Source: Setaria digitata
Taxonomy: Eukaryota > Nematoda > Chromadorea > Rhabditida > Setariidae
Assembly (NCBI GenBank): GCA_003640385.1
Contig: RCAB01000034.1
Span: 186,001-250,000 of the forward strand
Direction of reading: 5' to 3'
Length of the DNA stretch: 64,000 nt
Part shown: positions 1 to 14,500 of the stretch, in pieces
Numbering within the stretch: position 1 is the stretch's first letter
Layout of the letters: each line of letters starts with the position of its first letter
Made by a program: the position numbers and the translations under genes
The notes under the pieces: model-generated
What the model saw: only the letters and a program-made list of their open reading frames with translations
What the model was told of the DNA's origin: nothing
The model's database searches: none

Positions 1-3000
1 GGACAAAGATTCACCGTTACTGTATAAAGAACTGCGGATATTGAAGTAGTATCTTTGCAGAGAGGGTTGAAACGATTGTAATATGGATGGGAATCATCCC
101 AAAACACCCTCGGTTTTAGAATATATCCACAATTCCCTGTCTGTTCGAACATCGCAGCATTCAGTGCCATTGCTGTATCAGTGGTTTGAAAATTCAACGC
201 AACCATTTGCAAACCAAATGCCCAATACTGAACTGGGTTAAAGTTGGAAGAATCAATGCGCATGCCGCCTGGATATGTCCTAACAATTCGGCCGTGTGAA
301 TATGCAATAAATTTCAGTGGGTGTTTCCTGAAATGCTCAACAAATCCAATTCTTTCTGATAATTATATTTTTGTCAATATTGCAGCTCTCTGTTATAAAA
401 GATTAAAATTTTAACCTACAGTAATCACCTTGAAATTTTCCGTGCGGATGATTCATTAAGTGACGTAACATGATAGCATGGTGCACTGCTGTTGGGTCTC
501 AAAGATGAAGTGGAAGAGAATCGGGTTTCTTCTACAGATTTCAATTTATTCTCTCCAGAGAATACGGCAGCACTTCTCAATTTTCGAGGTGGGGTTGTAA
601 TTTGCAGTAAATTAGAGCCTCCTCGAACTGTCCCCATCATCAAGGGTCTGGGTGATTCTTCTTGCCGATGAATTACCTCTATTACTCCAGGAAAGCCCTG
701 AAAAAATTATCCACTTCACTAAATAACATCACATATGAATATGATATAAATGAACGTGTAGTAATATACACTACACGAATATATGTCAGTCATTGATGAA
801 ATAGAGTATAATGAATGATTTTTGCACAACGACAGTTCAAAGCAAAATTACAATTTCAGTATTATTTTGAGTAGTCAATCTAAAATAGCTCATCCCTAAA
901 CTAGTACTTTAAACTTGGTAGCCTGCATATAGTTCACTAAATCCGATAATTCAGGTGCAATTGGAGCTCTTGGTATCTTCTTACTGGGTCTCTTTGCCAC
1001 TCTTTCCACATTAACGAACAATGATTCATCATCCATTCTTGAGTCGAACGCTGTGTCTGTCTAGAATTTGATGGAAAATATCACAAAGGAAACTAGAACC
1101 TGCAACTTGTGGGATGCAGATGAACTCGTGTTTAATTACATAAACTAGTTAAATCTGCAAAATGAGGCAACGAATGGACCTACTCGGTTTAATAGTAACG
1201 GATAAGGATAGTTACATAGAGATATAAACTGCATAACTGAATAATAGCTAAATAATTTTCGACCTTCATTTCAATATTATATTTCGAAAACATTTCGGCT
1301 TCTGAATTTTGAAAAAATTGAACAAACCGTATGTATTAGTTTGGACATAGCACAATTATTATGCTCATCCTCGGCTTCACTGGATGATTCGTGTTGTGTA
1401 CCTTTTGATAGACGTTCTACTACTTTTGGGCTTTCCGAATCTGCATAGTTTAACTTTAAATTACATCAGAAGTTTCAGAGTGTATATAGAATGAGTAAGA
1501 TTTAACTGACCATCTGCTTCTTCGTCATCCAAATCATCATAAAATTCTTCAAAATCATCTTCGTCTGTCCCAAATAGTCCCCTGGAAATTTTATGTCTGT
1601 TACTACTTTATATTTAACATTATTTGATCAACAGTAGAAATATTACACCGAAAAACAGGTTGTTTTATTAGATAAACAAACTCTGTTTGCTCCATAATTG
1701 AATCTCCTCCATTTTTGATGAAATATTTATCCAACCGTAGTCCAGCACTCGGTTCTGCGACCATTTTCTTATTTTTAATTAAAATTTTGTTTTGTAATTG
1801 CCACGGTGAAGGCAATCTTGGGGAACTACTGTAATCAGCTTCGAACAAAAAACATGTAACAAGTTTTTCTCCAAGATAATTCTGAAATAAAGGTAATACC
1901 TATTCTGGATGGAATATCAAGCAAAAAAAGCAAAAGTTTTCAATTCAGATTTAAGAAGACTGAAGTCAAACTTTAAACATTTGGGCCATTCTTGCTTGCT
2001 GCTGAAGTGAGCAATGATTTTCGATTGATAAAACAACAGGTAAATTGCTGGTAACGAAGGCGCTTTTTTTGATGACATTCAGCACTTCACGAAAACCAAT
2101 TTTGGATGTTAAAGTATGACCATGAAATATCTGAGGCAAGCCATTTTCACCATCCCAGCAATCTAATTCAACACATCGACACCCCGTTAACAGCACCTAT
2201 AATTTTAAGTAAAATTTTCTTAAAAATGGAATTTTATTTCATCTAAGTAAAGAACGCACTTCTCCTGTAGTGCCACACATTTGGAATCTGCAACTTTAAA
2301 GTAACAAATCTGAATGGAACTGTTGACGATGTTCATCTAAACTGTGCACAAAGGTGGATCTATTGTTTTAACTGGGATTTTAAACAACTGCGTACATGGA
2401 AATCTAACCTGGCGATACATTTCAGTGGATGATTCACCTTTCAGCTGATGACCGGTGAGGTAAGTATTGTGGCTTGAGCAGATATAGTAATAGTTTAATG
2501 GATAATGCAGAGAGTTGGGATCAGGTTTGATTACTTCAGGCACAAATGCATAATTCGTTGGATCTGTTATATAGCGCACAAATCCCTCGAACGAAAGCTG
2601 TTGTTTATTTCGATAAGCTGGATTCGGTTCATGTTCCTGGAAGCAGTGGAAAATTTCGACCGAAAACTAACTAACGCAATAAAAATGAAAATCTCCATTA
2701 CACTTATTATAAAACCTGTATCAGTTTGATTGCGTAATCATCATCCACAATTTCCATTTGATTTTTTTCAATAAACTGTTTCAGCATTTTGGGAGTCAAA
2801 AATGAACACTTTGATGTATCCACTAGACCCAGACTGAAAAAGTATGTCTTTTATGGAATTATACTGGAATTCTAATGTCTATGAATGGGTTCATTCAATC
2901 CAAGAAAAAGTGCTTGTGTTTTTTACACCTATATGATCGATTATGGAACAGTCGCTGGAATTTTAAGTTTTCAAACATTAATTACTCCTTTTTTCCCTTC

Positions 3001-6000
3001 CATCTTTCCAGCAAAATTTTAGTAGAAAATTCAAGCAGTTAATAATATTACTTCAACCATCTAATCAGCAAAAAATCCTCTTGCTTTTTCGTATTTCCAA
3101 AAATAACTCCCTAATCCCTTTTTTTGCAAAGAAGAAAAACCTATTTAGACTAGCAACTGCTAGTGCACTGTATATTTTTTGTTGCTTTTCACTAATCTGC
3201 TGAGTTGCTGTGTTCCGAGTAAGAATATCTGCAAAGAAAAGCATTTAAGATGTGAATAATAATTTTTGTTCGCAGGAGTAAGAGATAGATAGTACATTAT
3301 ATATATATATATATATATATATATANGATATGTGAGCTGTTTATTTCACTATATTACAAAAAATTTAGAGAATTTTACAATGATTCCAAACCGTTTGGTA
3401 TAAACTCGATGTCCGAAAATGATGGTTCCATTTGCAAAAATTTCTGGTTTCTTTCGCGTTTATCTATACTTGTGCTATCACTACACATCATTAAAAAATC
3501 GTTGAAAATATTCCTAGAAAAGTAACAGCACAGTTATTATACAGAATAACTTACAGTGTTCTAAACATTGGAAGTCTCTCCAGATACCTCAGCAGTAAAT
3601 GAACTTACTTGAGATCTATTCGCATGTTAGCACTGAATAATTTGTACATTTCAATAAATTCGAATAATGTTACGGGTTTCTCTGAATATTCGTCATCCCA
3701 TAATTTTAAAGACGTCGAAAATTCATTGGCGATCGTCGGACTCAGGTTTAACTCTTCGGATTCCTGTGTCCTTATAGAAGAAAAAAGGTTGCAATGATAG
3801 AGAAACCTCCCGATTTTTTCTCTTTTTTTTCTTTTAGATATTCACACATTTAGAATAACAACTACTCGATTTTTAGCCGCGCATACATTGAAACGAAATA
3901 TTAAAATGATTGGATGATAAGGCGATAAAGCTCGTTTAGAGTGCGAAGGCTTCGTAATGTTTCAGAAGAAATTTCCCTTTTTCAAAATATTTTATTTTTT
4001 TTTCAAAATATTTTATCTTTTTCAAAAGACTGTTATAGATCCTACATGGCTTACTTTTTCATTTTTCCAGACAACAAAATGCCTAAACCCTTTGCAGACT
4101 GTTTTCTGGATTTGTACCAGGAACAAAGACTAGCAGTATCCGTTGATGAGGAACTGCCCCGTGATCTCGACATCTCCTTTGGAGTACCCGGATCTGATAC
4201 TGCGCACTGCCGACCGCTGATGTAATTTCGCACTGAGAAGTACCGTGTCTGAAAACCAAGAGTTCTAGATAGGCAGAGACTCTATAGTTGTAGTGCTATT
4301 AACTGATTGAAATATAATCTCTGAATCCCTAAACTTTTCATAGTATTATGAAATTAAATGATACCAACTCTCGCCGCCCCTCCCCCTTCATTTCCCCAAA
4401 AATGGGATTTTGATATGAAATTTGAAACCGCCCAGTCCTTGAAGTATTCAAAGAATAATTTTTAATATTTCGAAATTTGAATATTAAAGCACCTTCAAAG
4501 ATCCAAATGGTTGTGGACTTTGTGAATGGGTACTATTACGGCTGACAAATTTCATTCGACGACTGACAGCGCTTGTCACTTGTTTTAAACGATTTTTAGC
4601 AACTGCAACTTCTACAGAATGAATCGACCTTGAGTGACGTGATGTTGAAAGGATATTTTGCAAACCTAACAAAAATACGATATTTAAATCACCTTCACGA
4701 TACCAGCAAACTGTTTATTATAGAATTCAAGACATTTATTTGAAGTACAAAATATCCAAAAGCTATAATTTTTTGGGAAAATCGCCAAATTCTTTTTCAT
4801 TAAAGTGATACCTAAACCCTTCCATCCTTCGACTCGGCCACCAAAAGCTTGAAGAGTTTGATAAAGTTGGGGACCAGATGTCACTCCTTCATCAGCTATT
4901 TTGCTTTGTTCATAGTCAGTACACAGCTGTAAATACAACTTTTTAAGCCACAAAATTCGTCGATCAGCGCACTTCTGTTGTTCTGATAAGCAATTTACAA
5001 TCTGGAAAGAACCAAACGATAAAAAGTTGAAGAACAAATTTTAGACTTTGCATGAATCCTTCAATTTATATCTAAAATAAATGCGGATTTCTAATTTCAG
5101 ACTAAAAAGAAAAGTGTAAAAAAGTGTTTTTTTTTCCTTCTCATTTGATAAGATGGAATTCACTATTCAAAAATTCTTTTAATTAACTGAAAATTTAAAC
5201 ATTTCATTGAATTAAATGTAATCTAAATTACAACTATACAGTTGTAAGTCCATTCATCCAGTACTGAGCGCTTTTTTCCGGTGCGATGAAGTATAAAAAT
5301 TCATTATCAGACAAATGGCACCCAAAATTTATCGCCCAGCAGCGCATCGGTACAGACATCTCTTCATTGCTGTGGCGTCGATAAACGGTCTGAATAATAT
5401 CGCCAAATTTTAAAAGTGTTTTGGAGCATAAAAAAAAACCATTTAGAAATGAAAGAAATTAAGTAGTTCATTTTTTACTCACAACCTCGGATTCTTCTAT
5501 TCCTTAAACCCATATTTTGTTACTAGTTGTTGCTAGTCTTCCCAGACTTGAAAATACTTCTTTTGGAAGAAAAATTTTGATCTTTAGAGCACTCTGACCT
5601 CAACGTCAATGTCGTTTGAAGCAACGCTCTCGACTGATTTAACATAAAAAAGTCTTAGAAAACCACAGTCCAATGCAGTAAATGCAGCTTCAGCTGGTCT
5701 TGCACATGGTGATGAAGGAGGATTACGACCTTCCAATGCTGTTATGCTTTGCAAATTTGGGCTTGATATTCGTACCACCGATGGGATGTATGGATCCTGA
5801 AATCATTATAATTCTGATCAAATCAGAAGCTTCTGGATAAACAGAAGCATTTCGGCAAAACATATTTGACTTCACAGCTAACCCAGGGAAATTCCTCAGA
5901 AGAGTTCTTATTCTTCATTCATGTACCTAAACTGAAATCATCAAATTAAAAAATACTTTGTCTCTGACGTCCTTGTTTCTAAAATGGCCGACTTTACGCC

Positions 6001-9000
6001 ACGATAACAAGCTGCAACTGGCATCCAATTTCAATAAGCAAAGTGTGCTGCGGCCTGAATACCGATCATAATGAATGACTGTGGTACCATGATGAAGCCG
6101 CTGGATTACATCCAGATCAAAACGATTCGTATCCAGAGGTACCAGAGTGGCAGTTCTCAAGAAACCTTTTACTGGTTGCACCGGGTTATAACCCTACAAG
6201 ACCAAATTTTATCTATTGTTTCAACATCTTTTGAATTCCAGATTTTTTAAAAAAAAGGATGGAAAAAATTATTAAAATCACTTTCACTTCAAATAACACC
6301 AAAATTTTTTCCCTAATTTTGACGTTTGGAAAATTGAGATTATAAGCATACCTTCGGTTTTGGATTTTCTTTCCCAATACTTGGTCCAGTAGGATCCGTG
6401 ACAAAATTGTGTATGTTCTTATGATGGCGATAGAACAATTCCAAATTATCAAGCACTACAGCTATCAGGCTGATTTTATCAGCATTTAACAGACCACTAA
6501 CACCGAGGTCGGATGCATAATGGTCGTTGCCACTTTGTTCTTTCAAAAGCTACGAAAAGTATTTAGAAATTCTCCAAAAAAGAAAAAAAAAATAAAAAAA
6601 GAATAAAAGAAAAAATCAACTACATTTCTTTGATTGCCTGTTATAATTTTTGGAATCTGCACTATAAAGAATTCCATACCTCAGTATTGTCTTTATCATT
6701 TTCATCACTAATCATTACAATACTTGGCATATCGTTTACTACGGCATACAGGTCACGCAAGAAGACGCCGAAAAATGGAATCAGCCTGCACTGTGGCATA
6801 CGTAAAGCTCTTTGAATCGCTTCCCGATATGGAGTTGATAAGGCGGCCTGATTGCTAGGTAAGAGGATTTCACAAAGCTGTAAATTTCATATATCATTGC
6901 GGTCTCTTTATTTTGATTAAAAAATGCAATTTTTTGCAGTAATGAAAAATACTTTACCAAAAAAAACATTTCACTTACAATCAAAAAAACAAAGACTAGT
7001 TACTGAATAAAAAGTAAGAAATGAGAATCAATCACTTATTTCCCCAAAATATATTTCCTGCCAACCATGATTCTGTAAGGGAATTTTTTAATTGTAGTAC
7101 CGAACTTCCAGGTAAAGGAAATTTTATCCAGAACAACTAACCTGTTCATACTTTCTCTTTTCATCAGGTTTCAACGATAACCAAAATGGTCGTAATTTTT
7201 CGCTTTTTAGGCCCATCAAAATTTCAACTGCAGCATTAAAATTACCTGAAAAGATAAAAGTAGGAAGAAAAAACTTACTCAATTCATCTTCAAAATAAAA
7301 AATTTTCTGAATAATGACAATAATTAATGGAAACTATGAATTCTTATTATTCCATTCCTTTGTTAATCATTGTCACTTTCTCTTTAATGCATATTAATTT
7401 TCTTTTAAAAACACATACATTTCTCTTTAAAATAGAATATCCAAATGCAATGGCAAAATCAGTTCGAGTATTCAGACAAATATGTATCAAAATCTCCGGA
7501 ATACACTTGAATGTTTTAATTATTAAAAACTTCTTGTAAACCAATGTTTCAGCACACATCTTGTAATTCATCTTTGTAAAACTATGAATTTTTTAAAATA
7601 AAAGGATGTATTATAGAAGGTGGAACAAGGAATCAATTTAGAATTTTGACGAAAAAGTAGAAAAATTTAGAAAAAGTTAGGTAATTTTAAATTAATGGCA
7701 AAAACGAACCAATATTCCAGCACACATCGATCATTCGGAAAATGGAAGTGAGGGTTGCTTTTCGATCTTCATGTTTCGGCAGACTAATAATAAGATGCGT
7801 TATCCATGAACTTATCTGAAAAATAAATTTCTGGAAATTTTAAAAATTGGCAATAGTGATTTTTTTGGTAATTAAATGCATTCCAAAAGTATGAAAATTC
7901 ACATTATTAGCCAAATATTAATTCAAACTGTTAATTAAATAAGTAAAAGTTAAAAGCCCTGCTTTCTTAGAAATGAGAAATCAAGCCCGTAGTATAAGTT
8001 TGGGTGAAAAGGAGGAAGGATGAAAGAGGTAGGACGAGAGATTTAAAAAGCGGCATACCTCAGACAACCGTTTAACAAGATTACGAATGGGACTTGGATT
8101 ATCGGCCACTGGTACAGAGGTCAAATCGCAGCTTACATAACGAACATAGTCCATCGGTTGCATGCCGTAAAATAATTGATATTCAGTTGCTGATAACTGA
8201 AAATGTTGCTTAATGTTGTTATTATTTGTTGCTTCTTCTTATCAGTTGTTTTTTTAATGAAATTTCTTTGTTACACTGCTCAATTATGACTCAATATGTA
8301 TGGAGACAAAAGTGGTTGTATAGCCACTAATCTGGGATAATATTCAACAGATTTTTGGTTTTTCCGGAAGATGTGCAAACCCAAAATTATAGAAGGATTA
8401 AGATCTATTTCTTTTAATTCTTTTACAATGGCTTTCGTAAAAAAAATGAACAAATAAAAGAAATGGAGCATTTTAGGATTATCTCAGAAAGAGCACGGTT
8501 TAAAGAAGAAATAAATGATTAGGAAACAATAATAAGGTTTGCACTGGTATCCAATAATAATTATTTGAAATTTTTTTTTCTGTTAGCTGATCACCATCAA
8601 TAAATAACCAGTTAGCTCTGTCTTAATTTAAAGGTGAACTTGTATTAGGTTTCCTGTATACCTGAAAAGCCAGTTCTTCAGGAAAATGTAATATATGCTG
8701 TAGCTTTTCAAGTTCTGGACGAAACAGAGCAATCGGTTCATCGCCAAGTACAAAACCATGTACTGCGCAATTATTTGAACGCGAAGAAGCTAAAACAATC
8801 GATGTGAACAGAGAAATTTAAACTGTATAACTTCATTTCAATTTGTGAAAAAAAGAAAAAAAATGTAGTAGCTAGTTCTTAATTACATTGCATCTAAAGA
8901 ACTATGCAAAAATTAACCAGTTCAACCTAAATGTACAAGAAGTTCTTTAATAGTGTAAACAAAATGTTTGAATATGATGAGCAAATGTTATTATATCTTA

Positions 9001-11558
9001 AGGACCTAAGTTCCGTATCAATTAGTACCCCTAAAAACTTCTACATATTTGAATAGCTTTAGGATAATAACATGTACTGGATTTATACTTTCGTCTTATT
9101 TTTCTTATAACATATAATTCAGAGATCTGATTCCTGCAAAAATAATTCAATTGTTACGAGAAAAACTTTCTTTTCAAATAATAAAATGAGCTACAATAAG
9201 TGTTCAGAGATAATAAGCAAACTTCCCACAAACAACTGACAAAATTCCCAAAAGCAAATTCTTCATATAATTAGAAGGAAATGAGAGCGGAATGAAATCG
9301 TAAATCAAAATTTAAAAATTATTTGTAAGTGCTAAATTTCGATAATGTTGGATGGTGTAACTATTCAAAATAAACTCAAAAAGATAATGAGCCTTTATAT
9401 TTGGAATGGGACAGTTTCAAATGTTTCCGAGAAGTTGTACAGAAATTTTTCTCTAAGAGAGAAAAAGAAAATGGAGCACTTTAAAGTAAGGTGGATTTAA
9501 TTTCGGAGAGAATTTTTTGCTGAGCACTAATTAACTCATACAAATGATTTAGTTTTGTATCATATTTTCTTTTCTTTCTTATTCATTCCTTCATGTCTCG
9601 ACCATTTACTTTTCATCTGAGAGAGGAGAAAAATAATCTTTAAGAAATTTTATCAAAAATTCCAACAATTCTGTTTCCTTTGTCTATATTATAATTAGAC
9701 GATTCATAGGACATTTGAAATCAGAATGATTCTTTCATTAAAGAATAAATTTGAAAAGAACATATTTAAATAAGTTGTAAAAGAGTACTAGGAAATGTAT
9801 ATAAGAAAGTTTACCTAACTTGCAGACGAATACGAGTAAAGAGTTTGGTTTTGGAGGTGCTGCATTTAAATGGATGGCGTTGACAAGTCGTCCAACGACA
9901 CTGGCTGCCATGTGAATTTCTACAGTAACATCAAAGTGGCCGATATAAAATTAGTAGTAAAATACAGTGAAATACAGAAATTGAAAAAGGACTGCTGTTT
10001 AAAATAGGGGAAACCCTTCTGTTTTGTTACTTGAGAGGCGGGGAAAAGTAAATGGTATGCGTAGTATGCTTTAGAAGTACTCGATGTAAACGGATTCTAG
10101 GACAGACTCTAAGCACGAGCATAGTTAGTTGGTTGGAGGCTTGTCTTTATCTTGTTTAGCCTTTGCTGGCCTTATATAGTTGCTGCAGGCTCGTTGCTTC
10201 CACATTTAAAAGACCAAAAAATCGAGTATTTCGTCTTCCTTCTCCGATCCTCCTCAAACCAGTTCTCATTTTCGTTTTTTTTTTTTTTTAAGCCAATTTA
10301 CCTTCAAAAAACATACACACACACGCACCACACATGTATACATGTCGAAGTAACATATGCAGTTTGATAAAGAACGAAAGAGAAACGAAATGGGTGAGTT
10401 TCGAACATCTTCCGGTGAATTGCCTCTTCTGGATGACTCTTCCTCCCTACTGCAGATCCTTTCCATGTTAGAGTTCTGGTTTAACTCAGAAATTCTTCAT
10501 GAAGAGAAAAACGAACTTTAAACCAGTGGAGGGACATAGACAATAAAAGCAGTATATGCTTGAGAGAGAAAAACACGGAGAAACATTATTCATCTCCGGT
10601 CTCAAGGGATATTTTTCCAAACGGTTCCACAAATTAGAATAGTCTTAAAGAACACTTCAGGAACATGAAAACACAAATTCTATTTCAATCTTCGCATAAT
10701 CTTTTTTCTCAACAGTAGAAATTGTTCAGTTCAGTGAACTTAAGTACTCATATCCCACTTCAAGGAGAACTTCAGACTCTCCATAGTTCTATCCCGGATT
10801 ATTGCTTCACTTATTCTCCCCACAGTCAGTTGGACAAATTATCTGTAAAGTCACTATGATAAGAAAAAAAGCTGCAATTTTGATTTGAAAGTAAATAATT
10901 TTCAATTTAGTTCTAAGTATGAATTCTATCTGGCTTTTCATTTCCTAGCAAGTTCATGTTTTATGAACCCAGTTTCTCAAGTCATGAAAAATTAGTAGAC
11001 TGCTACTAGTTTCTAAACCAAAAGCACCTGTCTTCAGCTTTATCTCTAAATTTGGCATGAACTATTTTAGATTGAGAATCTTAGCCAGGTTGTGATTGAA
11101 TAACCAATGAAAGTTCTCTTTTTTTTTTTAAATTCAGAGGGTGATTTTTTTCTTCCACTCTCTCTTTTTCTGAGTCTCTATACAAGAAAAAATGTGAAAT
11201 TTTGGGGAAAAAACGTTTTTTACCAAACTCTTTCGTCCAGCTGCTTTTTCTTCTTTATAACCTAGATCTTCTAAATAAAGTGAAATTTTTGAATGTAGTA
11301 AGCCCCTTGCAACCCGCTGAAAGAAACAAAGCAACTTAATGACAGTAAAGGAAATGGGAACTCTGAGCAAAAGTGACATTCCGGTCCCTTTTCCAGAAAT
11401 TCAACAATTCAATATACCTGAGGCCACATTATCAGGACATGCACTGCAGTGATCGGTGCTTGCTGCAAAAATTGATTTCCAAAGGGATGAACCAGCACTG
11501 TTTTGTACCATTCTCATAAAGACATTGATATCGATATCACCGCTTGCAGATGATAATG
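1..11558 (-). CDS. plc-1: Phospholipase C-epsilon (RasGEF-PLC), partial at left edge
   Basis: Hydrolyses PIP2 to IP3 and DAG at membranes; the CDC25 domain links it to Ras/Rap signalling. Exons, phase-checked: 11558-11418, 9919-9815, 8789-8662, 8196-8059, 7815-7710, 7245-7142, 6877-6680, 6549-6352, 6193-5957, 5796-5599, 5389-5240, 5001-4704, 4665-4493, 4248-4055, 3770-3609, 3513-3392, 3228-3141, 2833-2716, 2636-2409, 2196-1972, 1881-1649, 1581-1511, 1440-1328, 1060-908, 697-429, 351-1 (about 1500 residues). Exons from 8789 to 6680 carry RasGEF sequence ([33 protein letters not shown]). A PH-like and EF-hand-like stretch follows. The X domain has catalytic [28 protein letters not shown] and ILIKNKK. 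An acidic X/Y linker ([14 protein letters not shown]) precedes the Y start ([27 protein letters not shown]). All catalytic residues expected of the X box are visible. RasGEF plus PLC in one chain is diagnostic of PLC-epsilon. C2 and RA domains lie beyond the edge; the true start is upstream. Confidence 0.95.
3298..3325. repeat. (AT)n microsatellite beside an undetermined base
   Basis: About 14 AT units inside a plc-1 intron, followed directly by an N at 3326, the only ambiguous base I noticed. The ambiguity probably reflects uncertain repeat length in the assembly; it lies outside coding sequence. Confidence 0.9.
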
Positions 11559-14500
11559 CTGCAAAAGAAGTAGCGTAAATTTATATAACCTACTATAACC
11601 TTCACACCGAACAAATTTTTTACTGGTTACAATTTCGGTTCTAAAACCTTAATAGTCATATCAGATGATTTTCAAGCTAGAACACAAGTTCTAAATTGGG
11701 AAATCTTATAAGTTGCAATCTAAGATGTCTTTTGAGTCCAAATTTCAACACACTCAGTCAGACTTGAATGGACCTCCCATTGTTTTGTTGCTCAAACTCT
11801 TGCAAGCAAACAACTATTTGGCTAGAAGTGAAACCTGGTGTTGACGGGTCAAAGGCAAAAACAAATAATCAAAATATGCGGTGAGACTAATTAAAATGAA
11901 ATTAAAATTTTGCAGAATTACAAGTCTGAATCGAAAGGTGACCAAAATGAATTGTTTTTAGATTCTGCCAAAACCGCAAAAAAAAAAAAAAAAAAAAAAC
12001 GAGACGGAAGAAGTATTCAAAAACAGAATGAAAGTAGAAAAGGTGACTGCTGAGAGATTTGTTGACATTAGACTTCCCACTAAAAATCGAATTTTTTGTT
12101 TAGAAAGATTAAAATTTCTTTATAAATCACTTTACAATTTCATGCACCGCGGATTCTCTAAAAAAAAAAAATTGGAAAAATGGATGAACGGACTCTAGAA
12201 CATTGCGTGAGAGGTATTAAATGAAAGGTAAAACGTGGAAATTATATTTTCCGCTTCATCGGTTAATAAAAGCGCTCAAATATTATCTTCCTTAGATTTA
12301 AAATGGAATGGAAAAAAAAAAGTATTCGTTATCAATAGACCGTCAATCGTTGGAACTCCGCTGCAAATAAGGCTCATGGAAACATTCCACAGACAATAAT
12401 GTGGTAATACTTTCATGCAGTAGTTATAACAGTGAAATTATATTTTAAATTTGAAGCATTGCCTTAAGAGGATTCCAATGAATTAAACACCACAGTTTTG
12501 CACCACAACTTTACACGGAGAAAATCTGCAAACAAGTGAAGTGATAAATTCAAAAATTTATTATTTAGCAAATGATAAATTCAAAAATCAGGAAAATAGG
12601 GATGGAAGTGTAATAGTTCATGAATCAAGGATTCCTCGGAGTATAAAAATAATTAGGGTTATATTTAGAAATAAATGAGTTTTAGAAAATTCAAGATGAC
12701 AAAAGCTTTACTGTAAACTAATTTGTATATAAAATTATTTTTAACTACATTCTTTAATGCGCATTTGCACAAGCATGGGGAACAGTAGCTCTTCCAGAGA
12801 CTTTCTTCCTTTTCTCCGGAATCTAATCTCAATATTCTATTAAATTTTGCAGAATATCATTCACTTTTTACGATAATAAATATGGTTACCTGGTCTTTTC
12901 AAAATTTATGTCTTCAACACTTTTAATATCTTTTAAAAAAACTTACAAAAAACTAATAAACTATTCATGTGTCCAAACACTCAAAAAAAAAACTACTTAA
13001 ACCAGGATCGATAAAATAAACAGATAAAACAAACGATACAGACGAATGTTGACTAGAGTAGTGAACAAAACAAAAATTTAAAAAATATCCCTATTGTGTT
13101 TGATTTCTTCTCAAATTAAGCTGCAGAGATTCTTAACTAAATTTGTCATGATTAGAATAAAATTAAAATTTAGAAATTCCTTTAGAGCTTTTTCCTTATG
13201 CGTCTCTTTTTTAGAAGAATTTAAAAAATAAATAGTCAAAGTAAACTTTTTTACAAGACTTCCATATACAAAAGGCTTCGAAAAATCTGTTTACAAAATA
13301 GTGTTCCATTATCGTGAATGAAATTTCTCCTTACAAGAAATCTTAACCGGTGAGTGTTTGTTGTGACTTAACGGATTTTAACTGATCTTAAATATAGACG
13401 GAATCACTCCAAAAAAAAAAAAAAAAAAAACTAATTTTTAATGACAGGAAACTTTCTCACTCTAATTAATAAGTCTTAATCTTGAAAACCACAGTGAACT
13501 TGTACAAATGACCAAGACAAATCTGCTGATGGCATAAAAATTGGCAAGAAATTAGGTACTGGAAAATCTAAAATACGAAAAAGCAAATGCCAAGATTTCT
13601 GGGATTAACTGTTCTTTACTGTGTTGTCTTACTAGAAGTGAGGCGCAAGCGTTAGATTCTCCTTAAGTTCATTTTCCTTCATCGACCTCTCTCTTGACCT
13701 CTTAACTCCTCTTATTCTAGTCACTACAAGCATAACCAACCATTGCATCGACGAGCGGTTCATCTGCAACATATAACTTGAATGAGGAAAACTTATTTCA
13801 TATGTTCCCTCAGCTTAAATGCCTGGCATGGATCGAAAGTTTTCAGTTGAAGTCTGGTAGCTGAAATTTCTTACCTCGTGCATCATTTCTAAAACTCACT
13901 GAAGGGTAGTTAACTGATATGTCGAGAGCTAATATCTTTTTTCACCATTAGTTATCACAAGTCTTCAACTTTTTCGCTCATTCGACGGTGTGTTAGATTG
14001 TAAAAAAAAGGTTAGGTCAGTGACGATAAATTTTATTTGTACCTTATCACCCATCGTATCTACCTAGCACATTTGTTAAAGAAGTAAACACTGTGTCAAA
14101 AACAACAGTTGCTTGGATTGCCAGAGTTGTATGAAACCTAAGTAGGTTACCTAAAGACCTAGAGCTGTTGAAATTGAATATCGCACTACAACAAAGGATC
14201 GCGCAGTGGTTAAACCTTTGGCATGGGAGAAAATAATGCGTAGTTAGAGAAAATGCTCAAAAATGAAGTAAAATAAAATTAGTTCCTAAGTGTGAATCCC
14301 AATCATACAGTGGTCAGTTTTCTGCCATACTTTTTTTTTAATTGAGCAGGAATTTTTTGGCGTTTTAATTTAATGAACCAGTGAACCATCCACTAAACCT
14401 TTTTTAAAATAAGTAGCTGTGTATTTAACTGAAATTAATACATCAGCAGTATTTGAAAACGGAATTTCAAAACTGTTAAAAGTGAATAAAACGATTTCTT

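Noticed and set aside
5480..5500. Mini exon between plc-1 exons 5796-5599 and 5389-5240
   Set aside because: Splice-like motifs are present, but any inclusion introduces a stop or breaks phase; direct joining of the two exons is in frame.
14190..14310. tRNA-like or SINE-like sequence (GCGCAGTGGTTAAAC followed by GTGTGAATCCC)
   Set aside because: The A-box-like and B-box-like stretches are about 90 bases apart and no cloverleaf or acceptor stem can be drawn.
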